Source of the DNA: an uncultured Clostridia bacterium
GTDB lineage: Bacteria; Bacillota; Clostridia; Oscillospirales; Ruminococcaceae
Direction: 5' to 3'
DNA: 64,000 nt
NCBI GenBank assembly: GCA_947589355.1
Contig: CANPZC010000005.1
Span: 1-64,000, forward strand
Shown: positions 8,929 through 17,300 of the stretch, piece by piece
Layout: every line of letters begins with the position of its first letter
Numbering within the stretch: the stretch's first letter is position 1
The notes under the pieces: generated by a model
What the model was told of the DNA's origin: nothing
The model's database searches: none
What the model saw: only the letters and a program-made list of their open reading frames with translations
Made by a program: the position numbers and the translations under genes

Positions 8929-9763
8929 CGCTATTCTCCAGCAGGGCGGCATATATCTCGCTTTTTGAAAAGCCGCTTGTTTTGGCGGTGTGCTTTGCCG
9001 CATCTGCCTTTTTCATACCTTTGTCAACAAGCGCTTTCGCCTGCGCTATCGCATCTTCCAAAGTTTCGGCGCTTTCCATTTCTTTGCAGCCCTCTATTAT
9101 AAGTACATACTCGCCTTTCGGCAGCTCGTTTTCGTAACGCTCTACCGCCTGAGCTATAGTAGTTCTTATCACTTGCTCGTGAATTTTCGTAAGCTCACGA
9201 CAAAGAGAAATTTTCCTGTCGCCAAAATATTTCAGCATATCGTCAAGCGTAGCCCTCAGCTTGTGCGGAGCTTCGTAAAAAATAAGCGTGTCGGGAATGT
9301 TCGCGGCGTTTTCAAGCTGCTCAAACCGCGAGGGTCTGTTCATTGACAAAAAACCCTGAAACGAAAACCGCGAGGTGTCAAGTCCGCTTATCGCAAGCGC
9401 AGAAATTGCCGCACTCGGGCCGGGCACTACAACTACTTCAATGCCTAAGTCTGCACAATATTTCACCATTTCTTCGCCGGGGTCTGATATGCACGGCATA
9501 CCTGCGTCGGTGACGAGCGCGCAGTTCTCGCCTGCAATTATCCTGTTCGCGACCGCCTCACAGCTCGGCTTTTTGTTGTGCTCGTGGTGGCTGACCAGCG
9601 GCTTTTTTATCTCCAGAAAATTTAAAAGCTTTGCCGTAACTCTCGTGTCCTCGGCGCACACAAAATCGACCGCTTTCAGAGTTTCCACCGCGCGGTAAGT
9701 AATATCGCCAAGGTTGCCTATCGGCGTGCCGACTATATAAAGCTTTGCCTTTTCGCTTTCCAT
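8921..9763 (-). CDS. rsmI: 16S rRNA (cytidine1402-2'-O)-methyltransferase
   Basis: SAM-dependent methyltransferase that 2'-O-methylates C1402 in the decoding centre of 16S rRNA. Tetrapyrrole-methylase fold: YIVGTPIGNLGDIT at the N-terminus, CAEDTR near residue 37, SDPGE and VVPGPSA for SAM binding, and FYEAPHK. The C-terminal 40 residues are the small RsmI C-terminal domain. The length of 280 aa is normal. GGAGAAAG lies 9 bp before the ATG. It begins 2 bp after dus. Confidence 0.96.
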   Translation of the reverse strand: MESEKAKLYIVGTPIGNLGDITYRAVETLKAVDFVCAEDTRVTAKLLNFLEIKKPLVSHHEHNKKPSCEAVANRIIAGENCALVTDAGMPCISDPGEEMVKYCADLGIEVVVVPGPSAAISALAISGLDTSRFSFQGFLSMNRPSRFEQLENAANIPDTLIFYEAPHKLRATLDDMLKYFGDRKISLCRELTKIHEQVIRTTIAQAVERYENELPKGEYVLIIEGCKEMESAETLEDAIAQAKALVDKGMKKADAAKHTAKTSGFSKSEIYAALLENSDE

Positions 9764-9765
9764 GT

Positions 9766-10755
9766 TTACCGTCTTTCTCCCCTTTTTATTACCTCTGCCG
9801 CTATCTGCTCCAGCTTTGAATATTCGTCCAGCACAGAACAGCTTGCGCGTATCTTAGCGCTGTCGGGCAGCCCCTTTACATACCATATAACGTGCTTTCT
9901 CGCCTCGCGCATACCATGCTGCTCTCCAAGTGTATCGCACAGCATTCTCGCGTGCCTGAGCATTACCCTCATGCGCTCTTCAAGCGGCGGCTCGGGCAAA
10001 ATTTCACCCGTTTCAAAATAATGCTCCACCTGCTCAAACACCCACGGTCTGCCGTATGAAGCCCTGCCTATCATAACAAGGTCGCAGCCCGTTTCGCTGT
10101 ACATTCTTTCGCAGTCTAGCGCGTTTTTAACATCGCCGTTGCCTATCACGGGTATCTTCACATTTTTCTTGACCTGCTTTATAATGCCCCGGTCAGCCTC
10201 GCCGCTGTAAAACTGCTTTCGCGTTCTGCCGTGAACCGCGACAGCCTTTATACCTGCCGCTTCAAGACCCTGCGCTATAGATACGGCGTTTATGTTTTCC
10301 TCGTCCCAGCCTGCGCGAATTTTAGCTGTAATGGGGCAAGATGCGTTTTCAACAGCCGCTTTTGCAATTGCGAACGCGGTCTCGGGCGTTTTCATAAGCG
10401 CGCTGCCGCCGCCGTTGTTTACCACCTTTGGCACGGGGCAGCCCATGTTTATATCTATTATGTCGGGCGAAAATTTTCCCAGCATCTGCACCGCCCTGCC
10501 GATAAATTCGGGCTCTTCGCCGAAAAGCTGTATCGCCATAGGGCGCTCGGAGTGCGTTATAGTGCAAAGCTCGTCGGTCTTTCTGTCGCCGTAGCACATA
10601 CCCTTTGCAGATACCATTTCACTTACCAGATAACTCGCGCCGTACTCTTTGCAAAGCGTTCTGTACACCGTGTCCGCCACCGAAGCCATGGGCGCAAGCG
10701 CGGCAGTCTTTTTTATGATCACGTTTCCTATGTATATGTTTTCGATCTTCTTCAT
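9766..10755 (-). CDS. dus: tRNA-dihydrouridine synthase (DusB/NifR3 family)
   Basis: FMN-dependent enzyme that reduces specific uridines in tRNA. LAPMASVAD at the N-terminus contacts FMN, MGCPVPKVVNNGGG surrounds the catalytic Cys, and HGRTRKQFYSG and VIGNGDV are Dus signatures. The ATG at 10755 is preferred over the track start 10785 because GGTGAT lies 7 bp upstream and the protein then begins at the usual point. It is the first gene of dus-rsmI-rimI-tsaD-hydE, which all overlap or lie within a few bases of each other. Confidence 0.95.
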   Translation of the reverse strand: MKKIENIYIGNVIIKKTAALAPMASVADTVYRTLCKEYGASYLVSEMVSAKGMCYGDRKTDELCTITHSERPMAIQLFGEEPEFIGRAVQMLGKFSPDIIDINMGCPVPKVVNNGGGSALMKTPETAFAIAKAAVENASCPITAKIRAGWDEENINAVSIAQGLEAAGIKAVAVHGRTRKQFYSGEADRGIIKQVKKNVKIPVIGNGDVKNALDCERMYSETGCDLVMIGRASYGRPWVFEQVEHYFETGEILPEPPLEERMRVMLRHARMLCDTLGEQHGMREARKHVIWYVKGLPDSAKIRASCSVLDEYSKLEQIAAEVIKRGERR

Positions 10756-10775
10756 GCAAATATCACCATGCTTAT

Positions 10776-10804
10776 ATTGTAGCACAATTTTTTGGTTTTG
10801 TACA
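10776..10804 (-). promoter_or_regulatory. Promoter of the dus-rsmI-rimI-tsaD-hydE operon
   Basis: On the minus strand TGTACA, 17 bp, TACAAT lies 20 bp before the dus start codon. The -10 box is strong and the -35 box moderate. A second, repeat-borne promoter-like pair faces the same way about 120 bp further upstream (10897-10926). Confidence 0.6.
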
Positions 10805-10896
10805 GACCCACTTTACAAACCTCGCCTATTTGTGGTACAATAAAATAAATCGGAATTTATACGCTTACGCGTGGCGCAGGAGCGAGTTCAACGTCT

Positions 10897-10926
10897 ACAG
10901 TACACAAAACTTTTAATTCCTGTCAA
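10897..10926 (-). promoter_or_regulatory. Repeat-borne outward promoter-like pair, left unit of locus A
   Basis: TTGACA, 18 bp, TACTGT on the minus strand at the outer end of the inverted unit. It points at dus 140 bp away and may be a second promoter for that operon. Confidence 0.35.
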
Positions 10927-11414
10927 GAAACTAAAAGTTTTCGATCGACCCTTTTTCAAAAGGGTCATCAGGGTCAAGGGGCGGAAGCCCATTGTCGCCG
11001 TCCGCAGACGGCGAAATCCCCATACGGCAGGCGCTCCGCAAAGGGTGAATTGAAAAACAATCCTGTGGATTGTTTTTCAAGAGGGAACGCCCTGCAAGAG
11101 AGGGCGTTCCCTAATGAGAAGCCATATCTCTCTTTCCGCGTTCCATTCTGGAACGCCGTGCTGTATGTGAAGTTATAGCTGGCTCATAAGCGCAAACTTT
11201 TAACAATGCTATTGCGCACGCAAGCGCGCGCAGGCAAGAAAGCCAAGGTCTTTTCATAGGAAAATCCCTCTCTTGCAGGGATTTTCCTCTTGTGAAATAG
11301 TCCACCGGACTATTTCACAATTCACCTTTTTCGGAGCGCACGTTGTGTTTGTGGGGCTCTGCCCCACACCCCGCAAGCCTTTTGAAAAAGGCTTGACCGA
11401 AAACTTTTTCTTTC

Positions 11415-11444
11415 TTGACAGGGTTTAAAACCTTTGCGTACAGT
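11415..11444 (+). promoter_or_regulatory. Repeat-borne promoter for the MFS leader transcript
   Basis: TTGACA, 18 bp, TACAGT at the outer end of the right repeat unit. It is the best promoter seen upstream of the leader peptide at 11520, so the repeat may supply the promoter of the MFS gene. Confidence 0.45.
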
Positions 11445-11519
11445 GGGGCGGTGAATAGCTCATCAGGCTGCGCGACAGCGCAAATTCTGATTTATCTATC
11501 ATGCAAAGGAAGTGATATT

Positions 11520-11558
11520 ATGCTGCTCATCAATGTTTCAGCTCCATGCAAGGTCTGA
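11520..11558 (+). CDS. Leader peptide of the MFS gene (12 aa, attenuation)
   Basis: Too short for the ORF track. AAAGGAAG lies 6-7 bp before an ATG that encodes MLLINVSAPCKV and then TGA. The last four codons and the stop form the left arm of the terminator stem just downstream. A ribosome on these codons would keep the terminator from forming. This is the arrangement of drug-inducible leader peptides in Firmicutes. The inducer cannot be read from the sequence. Confidence 0.65.
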   Translation: MLLINVSAPCKV

Positions 11559-11601
11559 GGGCGCCGCATGGAGGATAGAAGTCCTCGGGCTTTGCTTTTT
11601 T
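11542..11601 (+). promoter_or_regulatory. Transcription attenuator upstream of the MFS exporter
   Basis: Two competing structures are visible. The terminator is a 13-bp stem, GCAAGGTCTGAGG (11548-11560) with CCTCGGGCTTTGC (11583-11595), with a few G-U pairs, followed directly by six T. An alternative hairpin, CTCCATGC (11542-11549) with GCATGGAG (11566-11573), excludes the foot of the terminator. The leader peptide overlaps both left arms. The MFS start lies 41 bp beyond the T run. Confidence 0.7.
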
Positions 11602-11642
11602 ACATACGCATATACAAAAATTCTTAAAGGAGCAAAGTCATC

Positions 11643-12896
11643 ATGAAAAACAAAAATATAAAAGCATATTTACTTCTCTGGGCAACACAGTCGCTGTCGG
11701 CGCTGGGCAGCGGCATGACCGGCTACGCGCTTGTGCTGTGGCTATACCTAAACAGCGGCAGTGCGCTTAAAACCGCACTTCTTTCGGTGTGCTCCTACGC
11801 GCCGTATGTTATTATGAGCATTTTTGCAGGCGCGCTGAGCGATCGGTGGGACAAAAAGAAAACCATGCTGCTGTGCGACCTCTTCGCGGCGGCAAGCACT
11901 TTTGCGGTGCTGATACTTATAAAAACGGGCAGTTTGCAGCCGTGGCACTTGTACATCATAAACGCCGTAAACGGTCTTATGAACACCGTGCAGCAGCCTG
12001 CAAGCGAGGTAGCCGCAACGCTTTTGGTGCCTCAGGAATACTACCAGAAAACAAGCGGTCTGCGGTCGTTTTCGCAATCTTTAAATTCAATACTTACGCC
12101 CGTTATCGCCACCGCGCTTTTCTCTTTTGCAGGGATAGACTTCGTTATTGCCGTCGATCTTGCAACGTTCGCGATAGCATTTTTGTCGCTTTTGCTGTTT
12201 ATAAAAATACCCGACTGCCGCGGCAAAGGCGAGAACGGCTTTCTCACCTCCGTGCGCGAGGGGCTGAAATGGCTGAAAAACAGCCCACTAATTATGCAGT
12301 TAATACTTTTTCTGTCCTGCATAAACCTTACCGCCTCGGCTTACGATGCCGCCCTGCCTGCCTTGGTAATACCCAAAAGCAGCGAAACAGTGCTGGGCAT
12401 TGTAAACGCCTGCGCAGGGGCAGCGGCGCTTCTGGGAAGCATTTTAGTAACGTTTCTTCCGCCGCCGAAAAACAGAGTTAAAGCAATTTTAGTAACTCTT
12501 TTCATCTCGATGAGTACCGAAAACTTCTTTCTCGCGCTTGGCAAAAGCCCGATAATTTGGTGCATAGGCTCAGTCCTCGGCTGGGTGGTAATACCGATAA
12601 TGAACGCCAACATGGACGTTATTTTCCGCAGCGAGATACCTGCCGATATGCAGGGCAGAGTGTTCGCCTGCCGCAACACCATGCAGTTTTTTACCATTCC
12701 GCTGGGGCTCCTGCTAGGCGGCTTTATGACCGACAAAGTGTTTGAGCCGTTCATGGCGCAGCAGCCAGAATTTCTATGCAAGCTGTTCGGTACAGGCATG
12801 GGAAGCGGCGCGGCAGTGCTGTTTTTTGTGCTTGGCATAGTGGGCGTGCTCACCTGCCTTGCGTTTTCAATATCGCTCAGAAAGTACAAACGATAA
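11643..12896 (+). CDS. MFS transporter, probable drug/macrolide-type exporter
   Basis: Major facilitator protein of 417 aa with about 12 hydrophobic segments and the motif-A loop DRWDKKKTM between helices 2 and 3. The MFS_3-like N-terminus (ATQSLSALGSGMTGYALVLW) resembles Mef-type macrolide efflux proteins, though the substrate is not proven. AAAGGAG lies 10 bp before the ATG. Expression is probably controlled by the leader-peptide attenuator upstream, which fits an inducible efflux pump. It converges on the GH13 gene across a shared hairpin. Confidence 0.82.
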   Translation: MKNKNIKAYLLLWATQSLSALGSGMTGYALVLWLYLNSGSALKTALLSVCSYAPYVIMSIFAGALSDRWDKKKTMLLCDLFAAASTFAVLILIKTGSLQPWHLYIINAVNGLMNTVQQPASEVAATLLVPQEYYQKTSGLRSFSQSLNSILTPVIATALFSFAGIDFVIAVDLATFAIAFLSLLLFIKIPDCRGKGENGFLTSVREGLKWLKNSPLIMQLILFLSCINLTASAYDAALPALVIPKSSETVLGIVNACAGAAALLGSILVTFLPPPKNRVKAILVTLFISMSTENFFLALGKSPIIWCIGSVLGWVVIPIMNANMDVIFRSEIPADMQGRVFACRNTMQFFTIPLGLLLGGFMTDKVFEPFMAQQPEFLCKLFGTGMGSGAAVLFFVLGIVGVLTCLAFSISLRKYKR

Positions 12897-12901
12897 CATA
12901 C

Positions 12902-12938
12902 AAAAAGACCGCTGACGGGTAAAAACCACAGCGGTCTT
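12902..12938 (-). terminator. Terminator of the GH13 gene
   Basis: AAGACCGCTG and CAGCGGTCTT form a 10-bp stem. On the minus strand the stem is followed by a T run, so it ends the GH13 transcript. It may also end the converging MFS transcript, though without a T run on that side. Confidence 0.8.
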
Positions 12939-12945
12939 ATCATAT

Positions 12946-14490
12946 TCACGTTATCTTTACAAAAACAGCCGAGCCTGCGCTTACAGTACATTTATTTTCA
13001 CAAAGAACGGCACCTTTGCCAAAGCTGTAGATCACCTCTTTGAAGCTGCCGTTCACTTCAATTTCAGCCGAATTTACGGTGGGATTTATTGCAATGAATA
13101 TCCTCTCGCTTTCAAAGCTTCTTATGTATGCAAGCGGTTTTCCTGCCTCGCCGCGGCACACAAACTCTATCTTGCCAAGGCTTTGCAAAGGCTTGTTTGC
13201 CTGCCTTACCAAAATAAGTTTCTTTATTTCGTTAAGCAAAGAATTTTCATCGGCAAGCTGTTTTTGCACGGTCGGGCGGTCGCTGTCGGGGTCGATAGGT
13301 ATATATAATTTTTCTGCCAAAGCGGTCGAAAATCCTGCATTTGCACTGCTGTCCCACTGCATAGGCGAGCGCGAACCCGTTCTGCCGTAGCCGCCCTCAA
13401 CAGAGGTCAGCCCCTCTACATAGTTCATGCCTATTTCATCGCCATAATAAATATACGGCGCACCAGGCATCGAGAGCAGAAAAGCAAACGCAAGTTTTTT
13501 ATTGTCGCCGTGAATATGCCGTGCAAGTCTGTCCATATCATGGTTGCCCGACGGAATACATATAAGCCCCTTTCCGCCCGAGCGTTCATAGCTGTCGATG
13601 TATTTTTCAACAAATGCCGATGCATCACCGCTGCCGTTAAAATAAGGTTTTTCACATCTGAAAAGATCATTATAGTGCGACGAACCGAAATGCAGCAGAA
13701 AGTCCATATGAAATCCGCCTGCAAGGCTCTGATACGGCTCGCCCCACTCAGATACCATTGCCGCTTCGGGAAACTCCTCATCAAGAAAAGCACGAATATT
13801 CTGCCAAAGAGCAATAGTACCCTTGCCGTCCTCGTCGTTTTTCACAAGCGAACCTGCCATATCCACGCGAAAGCCGTCGCAGCCTTTTGAAAGCCAGAAG
13901 CGCATTATATCTTTAAGAGCTTCCCTTGTTGCTATCGCTCCCGGCGAATCTGTCGGCTGCTGCCAAGGGCGAGTGGGTCTGTAAAAGCCGTAATTGAGCG
14001 CAGGCTGATGAGTAAAGAAATTCACCGCACAGCTTCCGTCGCGGTCTGATATACCTCTTAAAGAGCCATAGCCCACAGGTTCTTCCCATATGCTGTCCGT
14101 CCAGACATATCGGTCGGTAAATTCGTTCCTCTTTGCTTTCATGCTTTCTTTGAACCAAGGGTGTTCCCACGAAGTATGCCCCGGAACGAGATCGAGAATT
14201 ATATGCATACCAAGTTTGTGCGCTTCATTGAACAAATTTATCAGATCGTCATTCGTTCCGTATCTCGGCGCAACTTTGCAATAGTCCGATACATCATATC
14301 CTGCATCGCCGAAAGGTGATTCAAAACAGGGATTTATCCATACGGCGGTGCAGCCGAGCCCTTTTATATAGGGCAGTTTTTCTGTAATGCCGTTTATATT
14401 TCCTATGCCGTCGCCGTCGGTATCTTTGAACGACTGCGGATATACTTCATAAAACACAGCATTATCGAGCCATTTTGGTCTTTCAGACAT
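12946..14490 (-). CDS. GH13-family glycosidase (alpha-glucosidase / trehalose-synthase-like)
   Basis: Cytoplasmic alpha-amylase-family enzyme without a signal peptide. The N-terminus (AVFYEVYPQSFKDTDGDGIG) and LDLVPGHTS belong to the (beta/alpha)8 barrel. The catalytic residues are visible: nucleophile Asp in DGFRVDMAG, acid/base Glu in MVSEWGEP and the third acid in SGNHDMDR. The C-terminal beta domain occupies about the last 90 residues. The ATG at 14490 has GGAG 8 bp upstream and removes a spurious 23-residue extension (514 aa). It likely acts on imported alpha-glucosides; the exact specificity is not readable. Confidence 0.88.
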   Translation of the reverse strand: MSERPKWLDNAVFYEVYPQSFKDTDGDGIGNINGITEKLPYIKGLGCTAVWINPCFESPFGDAGYDVSDYCKVAPRYGTNDDLINLFNEAHKLGMHIILDLVPGHTSWEHPWFKESMKAKRNEFTDRYVWTDSIWEEPVGYGSLRGISDRDGSCAVNFFTHQPALNYGFYRPTRPWQQPTDSPGAIATREALKDIMRFWLSKGCDGFRVDMAGSLVKNDEDGKGTIALWQNIRAFLDEEFPEAAMVSEWGEPYQSLAGGFHMDFLLHFGSSHYNDLFRCEKPYFNGSGDASAFVEKYIDSYERSGGKGLICIPSGNHDMDRLARHIHGDNKKLAFAFLLSMPGAPYIYYGDEIGMNYVEGLTSVEGGYGRTGSRSPMQWDSSANAGFSTALAEKLYIPIDPDSDRPTVQKQLADENSLLNEIKKLILVRQANKPLQSLGKIEFVCRGEAGKPLAYIRSFESERIFIAINPTVNSAEIEVNGSFKEVIYSFGKGAVLCENKCTVSAGSAVFVKIT

Positions 14491-14524
14491 ATTATCATCT
14501 CCGCTGTTATATAACTTTATGTTG

Positions 14525-14553
14525 ATTATACAGCATACATATTCAATTGTCAA
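14525..14553 (-). promoter_or_regulatory. Promoter of the GH13 gene
   Basis: Consensus TTGACA, 17 bp, TATAAT on the minus strand, 35 bp before the GH13 start codon. One of the best promoters in the window. Confidence 0.92.
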
Positions 14554-14565
14554 TATCATCTTGCA

Positions 14566-14601
14566 AAAAATAAAGACCCGAAAGGCATGACCTTACGGGT
14601 C
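14566..14601 (-). terminator. Terminator of the esterase lipoprotein operon
   Basis: GACCCGTAAGG and CCTTTCGGGTC form an 11-bp stem on the minus strand. The T-rich tract TTTATTTTTT follows, just after the NodB-domain gene. Confidence 0.9.
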
Positions 14602-14613
14602 AGATGATATTTT

Positions 14614-15468
14614 TTACTGCGGCACTTTTGAAAATGTTACCTTAACGCCGGGTACATACTGTATGCCCTTTGCGTGGAAAAGCTCAGAGACGGTCACAAA
14701 CTCATAGCCCTGCTCTTTAAGCTCGGGTATTATCTGTTTCAGAGCTTCCACAGTCTGGCTGTTGCCCTGCGCATCGTGCAGAAGTATTATAGCGCCGTCG
14801 CTGCACTGCTCCAAAGTTTTTGTAACTCTCGTTTCAACGTCAACCGCAGGATCCCAGTCATCGCAGCCGAAGCCTGCAATAAACATCATATTTATCATTC
14901 TGTACATTCTGCCGCTGGTTGCAATATACGGCGGACGGAAAAACTTCGGCTCTATGCCTATTGCATCTTTGATAAGCTTAGTTACCTGCTCGGTATCGGC
15001 GGTTATCTCTTCTTCGGTCATGCTGTTCATATAGTCATGAGTCATAGAATGAGAACCTATTTCGCACCCCTGCGATACAGCCCTTTGCATAACCGGCACG
15101 GTATCGGCGTTTATGTTGTTGCCGATAACAAAGAATGTGCCCTTTACATCAAACTCTTTCAGTACGTCAAGCACTTCGTTCGTGGTGGTGGTGTTCGGCC
15201 CGTCGTCAAAGGTAAGGGCAATCACCTTGCCGTATTCTTCGGGCTCTTTCCACTGCTGTGTAGTATATGTAAACTGCGTAGTAGTCACCTCTTGAGTCTG
15301 CGTAGCTGTGGGCGTTGTAGTTTCAGCCGCGCTTTCTGTAGATGTTGTACTTTCGGCTGTGCTTTCGGTCGGCGTGGTTTCAGCGCTGCTGTCACCTGCC
15401 CCACAAGCCGTCATTGAGAACATTCCGCCCACAAGCGCAAGTATAAATAATCTCTTGATCTTACTCAT
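14614..15468 (-). CDS. Polysaccharide deacetylase lipoprotein (NodB domain)
   Basis: Exported, lipid-anchored carbohydrate esterase of family CE4 type. The signal peptide ends in a lipobox with Cys at about residue 22 (SMTAC). A Thr/Ser/Glu-rich linker runs to about residue 70. The NodB domain then has TFDDGP, the metal-binding SHSMTHD, the FRPPY loop and a C-terminal LLHDA. All catalytic and zinc residues appear intact. The substrate could be acetylated xylan, chitin-like oligomers or peptidoglycan. It lies 4 bp after the CE2-like gene, with only a weak ribosome site, so translation is probably coupled. Confidence 0.9.
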   Translation of the reverse strand: MSKIKRLFILALVGGMFSMTACGAGDSSAETTPTESTAESTTSTESAAETTTPTATQTQEVTTTQFTYTTQQWKEPEEYGKVIALTFDDGPNTTTTNEVLDVLKEFDVKGTFFVIGNNINADTVPVMQRAVSQGCEIGSHSMTHDYMNSMTEEEITADTEQVTKLIKDAIGIEPKFFRPPYIATSGRMYRMINMMFIAGFGCDDWDPAVDVETRVTKTLEQCSDGAIILLHDAQGNSQTVEALKQIIPELKEQGYEFVTVSELFHAKGIQYVPGVKVTFSKVPQ

Positions 15469-15472
15469 AGTC

Positions 15473-16714
15473 TTACCAATTCATAACTTTCTTTATTTCT
15501 TCCGTCAGCTTTGCGCTTGCTTTTTCGTGGGTAGCCTCGGTGGGGTGCCAGTCAGCAGCATAGCCGTCTGTGTTGCCGTCCTGAAGATCATACTGCACCG
15601 CATGAACTTTCGTATCTCCCGTTTCGTCCATATAGTCTTTCATAGCCTCCGCCATTGTCTTTACAAGGGTGTTATCCATAATTCCCAGCGTGCAGAATAT
15701 CTCGGCATCGGGGTTCTTCTCCCTTACCTGTTTGAGGAAATCTATGTAACCCAGCTTGTACTCTTCCTTATGTTCCTTGTTGCTCTTTGTGTATGAAGCA
15801 TCATTCGTACCGAGGTTTATAACTACCACCTGCGGCTTGAAACTTTCAAAATCCCACTCCAGCGACTGCGGTGTCTTGCCGTCGAAAGATCCGTAAGAAA
15901 AGCCGAGAGAGCCGTAATACTGCGGTATAGTCTGCGCCGTAACGGGTTCTTTGCCCGTGGTGTATCCCGAAATTATTCCGTAGCCGCTTACCGAGAACAT
16001 ACTGTAGTCGGCATCGAGCGCCATAGCGGTCTTGTATGCGTAAGCCTTTGTAACGTCTTCCGTCTTGGTCTGGAAAGAATGTTCCTTTACCTCGTCGTCA
16101 ACGCCATAGCCGCAGGTTATTGAGTCGCCTATAAACTCGATCTTGCGCTCTTTTGCTGCCACAGGTGTAAGGCTCTCGCCGTCGCCCAGCTTTACGGGCA
16201 TTATGCCGCAGCAAGACATAGCGCACTCGCTGAGTTTTATAACCTGTATATCAACGGTCTGCGCCTCTGAGCTTTCAAAAGCTGTTATCTTTACTTCGGG
16301 GGCATCTATCATAACGTCGGAAGTTCTTTCGCCGTTAACATATACCGCTACCCTTGCATTGTTGCCGTCGTTGCCCGCTTTTGCGACGTTGTCGCCTTTT
16401 ATAGTCAGTTCCAGCTTTTTGCCTGTGTATGTAAACTCCGCGCCCGAGCCCGAAAGTGCCAGCCACAATGTGTTGTCATCTCCTATGTACGTTCTTCCCA
16501 CGCGCTTGGCGGTGCTGTCGTTAATGGCAGTCAGACCCTCCATATCAATATCTCCTGTCTGTTCATTTTTTGAAGTGTTTCCGTCAGCATTTTGCACGGT
16601 GCTGCTGTTTGCCGATGTCGTGCCGTCCGAGCTGTCCGAGCTTCCGCAGGCTGTCAAAGCCGTTACAGAAAGCATCATGGCAAGCAAAGCGGCAATTATC
16701 CTTTTGCTTTTCAT
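15473..16714 (-). CDS. SGNH/GDSL esterase lipoprotein, CE2-like acetylesterase
   Basis: Lipoprotein with lipobox TALTAC and a Ser/Asn-rich spacer. A beta-sandwich (about residues 80-190) precedes an SGNH hydrolase domain. The N-terminal jelly roll plus SGNH pairing is the layout of CE2 acetyl xylan/mannan esterases. Catalytic blocks: FIGDSITCGYG (Ser), NLGTNDASY (block III) and DWHPTEATH (Asp-x-x-His). AAAGGAG lies 9 bp before the ATG at 16714; the track start at 16723 is a TTG directly abutting that site. It forms a two-gene operon with the NodB lipoprotein and probably deacetylates plant or mucin glycans at the cell surface. Confidence 0.87.
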   Translation of the reverse strand: MKSKRIIAALLAMMLSVTALTACGSSDSSDGTTSANSSTVQNADGNTSKNEQTGDIDMEGLTAINDSTAKRVGRTYIGDDNTLWLALSGSGAEFTYTGKKLELTIKGDNVAKAGNDGNNARVAVYVNGERTSDVMIDAPEVKITAFESSEAQTVDIQVIKLSECAMSCCGIMPVKLGDGESLTPVAAKERKIEFIGDSITCGYGVDDEVKEHSFQTKTEDVTKAYAYKTAMALDADYSMFSVSGYGIISGYTTGKEPVTAQTIPQYYGSLGFSYGSFDGKTPQSLEWDFESFKPQVVVINLGTNDASYTKSNKEHKEEYKLGYIDFLKQVREKNPDAEIFCTLGIMDNTLVKTMAEAMKDYMDETGDTKVHAVQYDLQDGNTDGYAADWHPTEATHEKASAKLTEEIKKVMNW

Positions 16715-16781
16715 ATTATACAACTCCTTTTAGATATTAAAATTATTCGCCTTTTATACTAAGGTATTTCTATGATAAATT

Positions 16782-17300
16782 TTGCGCTTACGCGCGGCGC
16801 AGGAGCGCGTTCAACGCCCCACAACAACATCTAACCATCACACTATTTCACGCCCACTCTCATTCCTCATAAAAGCACGTTGCCCCACACATCACTGGAA
16901 GAATATTCTGCCAATTATCTCTCTTTGTGGCGGTTTGTGGGTGGGCTTCTAGAGGCAAGATAACGGGATGCAAGAAGCGTGGTCTTTCACCTAGCACGGC
17001 GTTCCAGAATGGAACGCGAAAAGAGAGCAAAGGTCTTTTCAAAGGAGAGGCTCTCTCTTGCAGAGCCTCTCCTCTTAGAAAACAGTCCACAGGACTGTTT
17101 TCTAATTCACCTCTTGCAGAGCGCACGATGTAGGGGGGGTTCGCCGTCTGCGGACGGCGACGGGGGTTTCACCCCTCGACCCTGACGACCCTTTTGAAAA
17201 AGGGTCGATCGAAAACTTTTAGTTTCTTGACAGGAATTAAAAGTTTTGTGTACTGTATGGCGTTGAACAGCTCCGCAGGTTAGCTGCGACAGCAGCAAAA
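16782..17300. repeat. Structured repeat, locus B (single unit with inverted ends)
   Basis: The core (about 16995-17270) contains, in order, five hairpins: GCGTTCCA/TGGAACGC; AGGAGAGGCTCT/AGAGCCTCTCCT with loop CTCTTGC; a 14-bp stem ending CAGTCC/GGACTG; CGCCGTC/GACGGCG; and GACCCTTTT/AAAAGGGTC. It ends with AAAACTTTTA/TAAAAGTTTT arms. The ends are imperfect inverted repeats: GCAGGAGCGCGTTCAACGCC at 16798 resembles the complement of the right end near 17260-17278. The 170 bp between the left end and the core hold no recognisable feature. The track ORFs here are repeat artefacts. Confidence 0.85.

Larger units (their letters stand above)
10859..11485. repeat. Composite structured repeat, locus A (two units facing outward)
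   Basis: This non-coding stretch holds two units of a repeat family also found at 16.8, 34.8 and 59.9 kb. The left unit is inverted and runs from about 11160 back to 10859. The right unit runs forward from about 11240 to 11485 and is diverged. Each carries a hairpin with loop CTCTTGC (11083-11111 inverted; 11258-11288), a 14-bp hairpin with a 3-nt loop, a GACCCTTTT-type or related hairpin, and a final AAAACTTTT/TAAAAGTTTT-like arm. Stem sequences differ between units but stay perfectly paired. Small ORFs in the track here are artefacts of the repeat. Confidence 0.85.

Noticed and set aside
11542-11601. The MFS leader as a known metabolite riboswitch (for example ykkC or fluoride type)
   Set aside because: The expected conserved cores are absent, whereas a translated leader peptide with competing hairpins explains the sequence.
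16860-17126. Recurrent minus-strand ORFs (for example with the shared GELENSPVDCFLRGEALQERAS-type sequence) at 11.1, 16.9, 34.9 and 59.9 kb as a conserved protein family
   Set aside because: They lie exactly on the structured repeats, and the underlying stems change in a paired, compensatory way, which fits selection on base pairing rather than on protein. Starts lack ribosome sites.
16782-17300. The repeats as classical insertion sequences
   Set aside because: No transposase frame or remnant was seen and the units are only 250-520 bp; at most they are non-autonomous elements.
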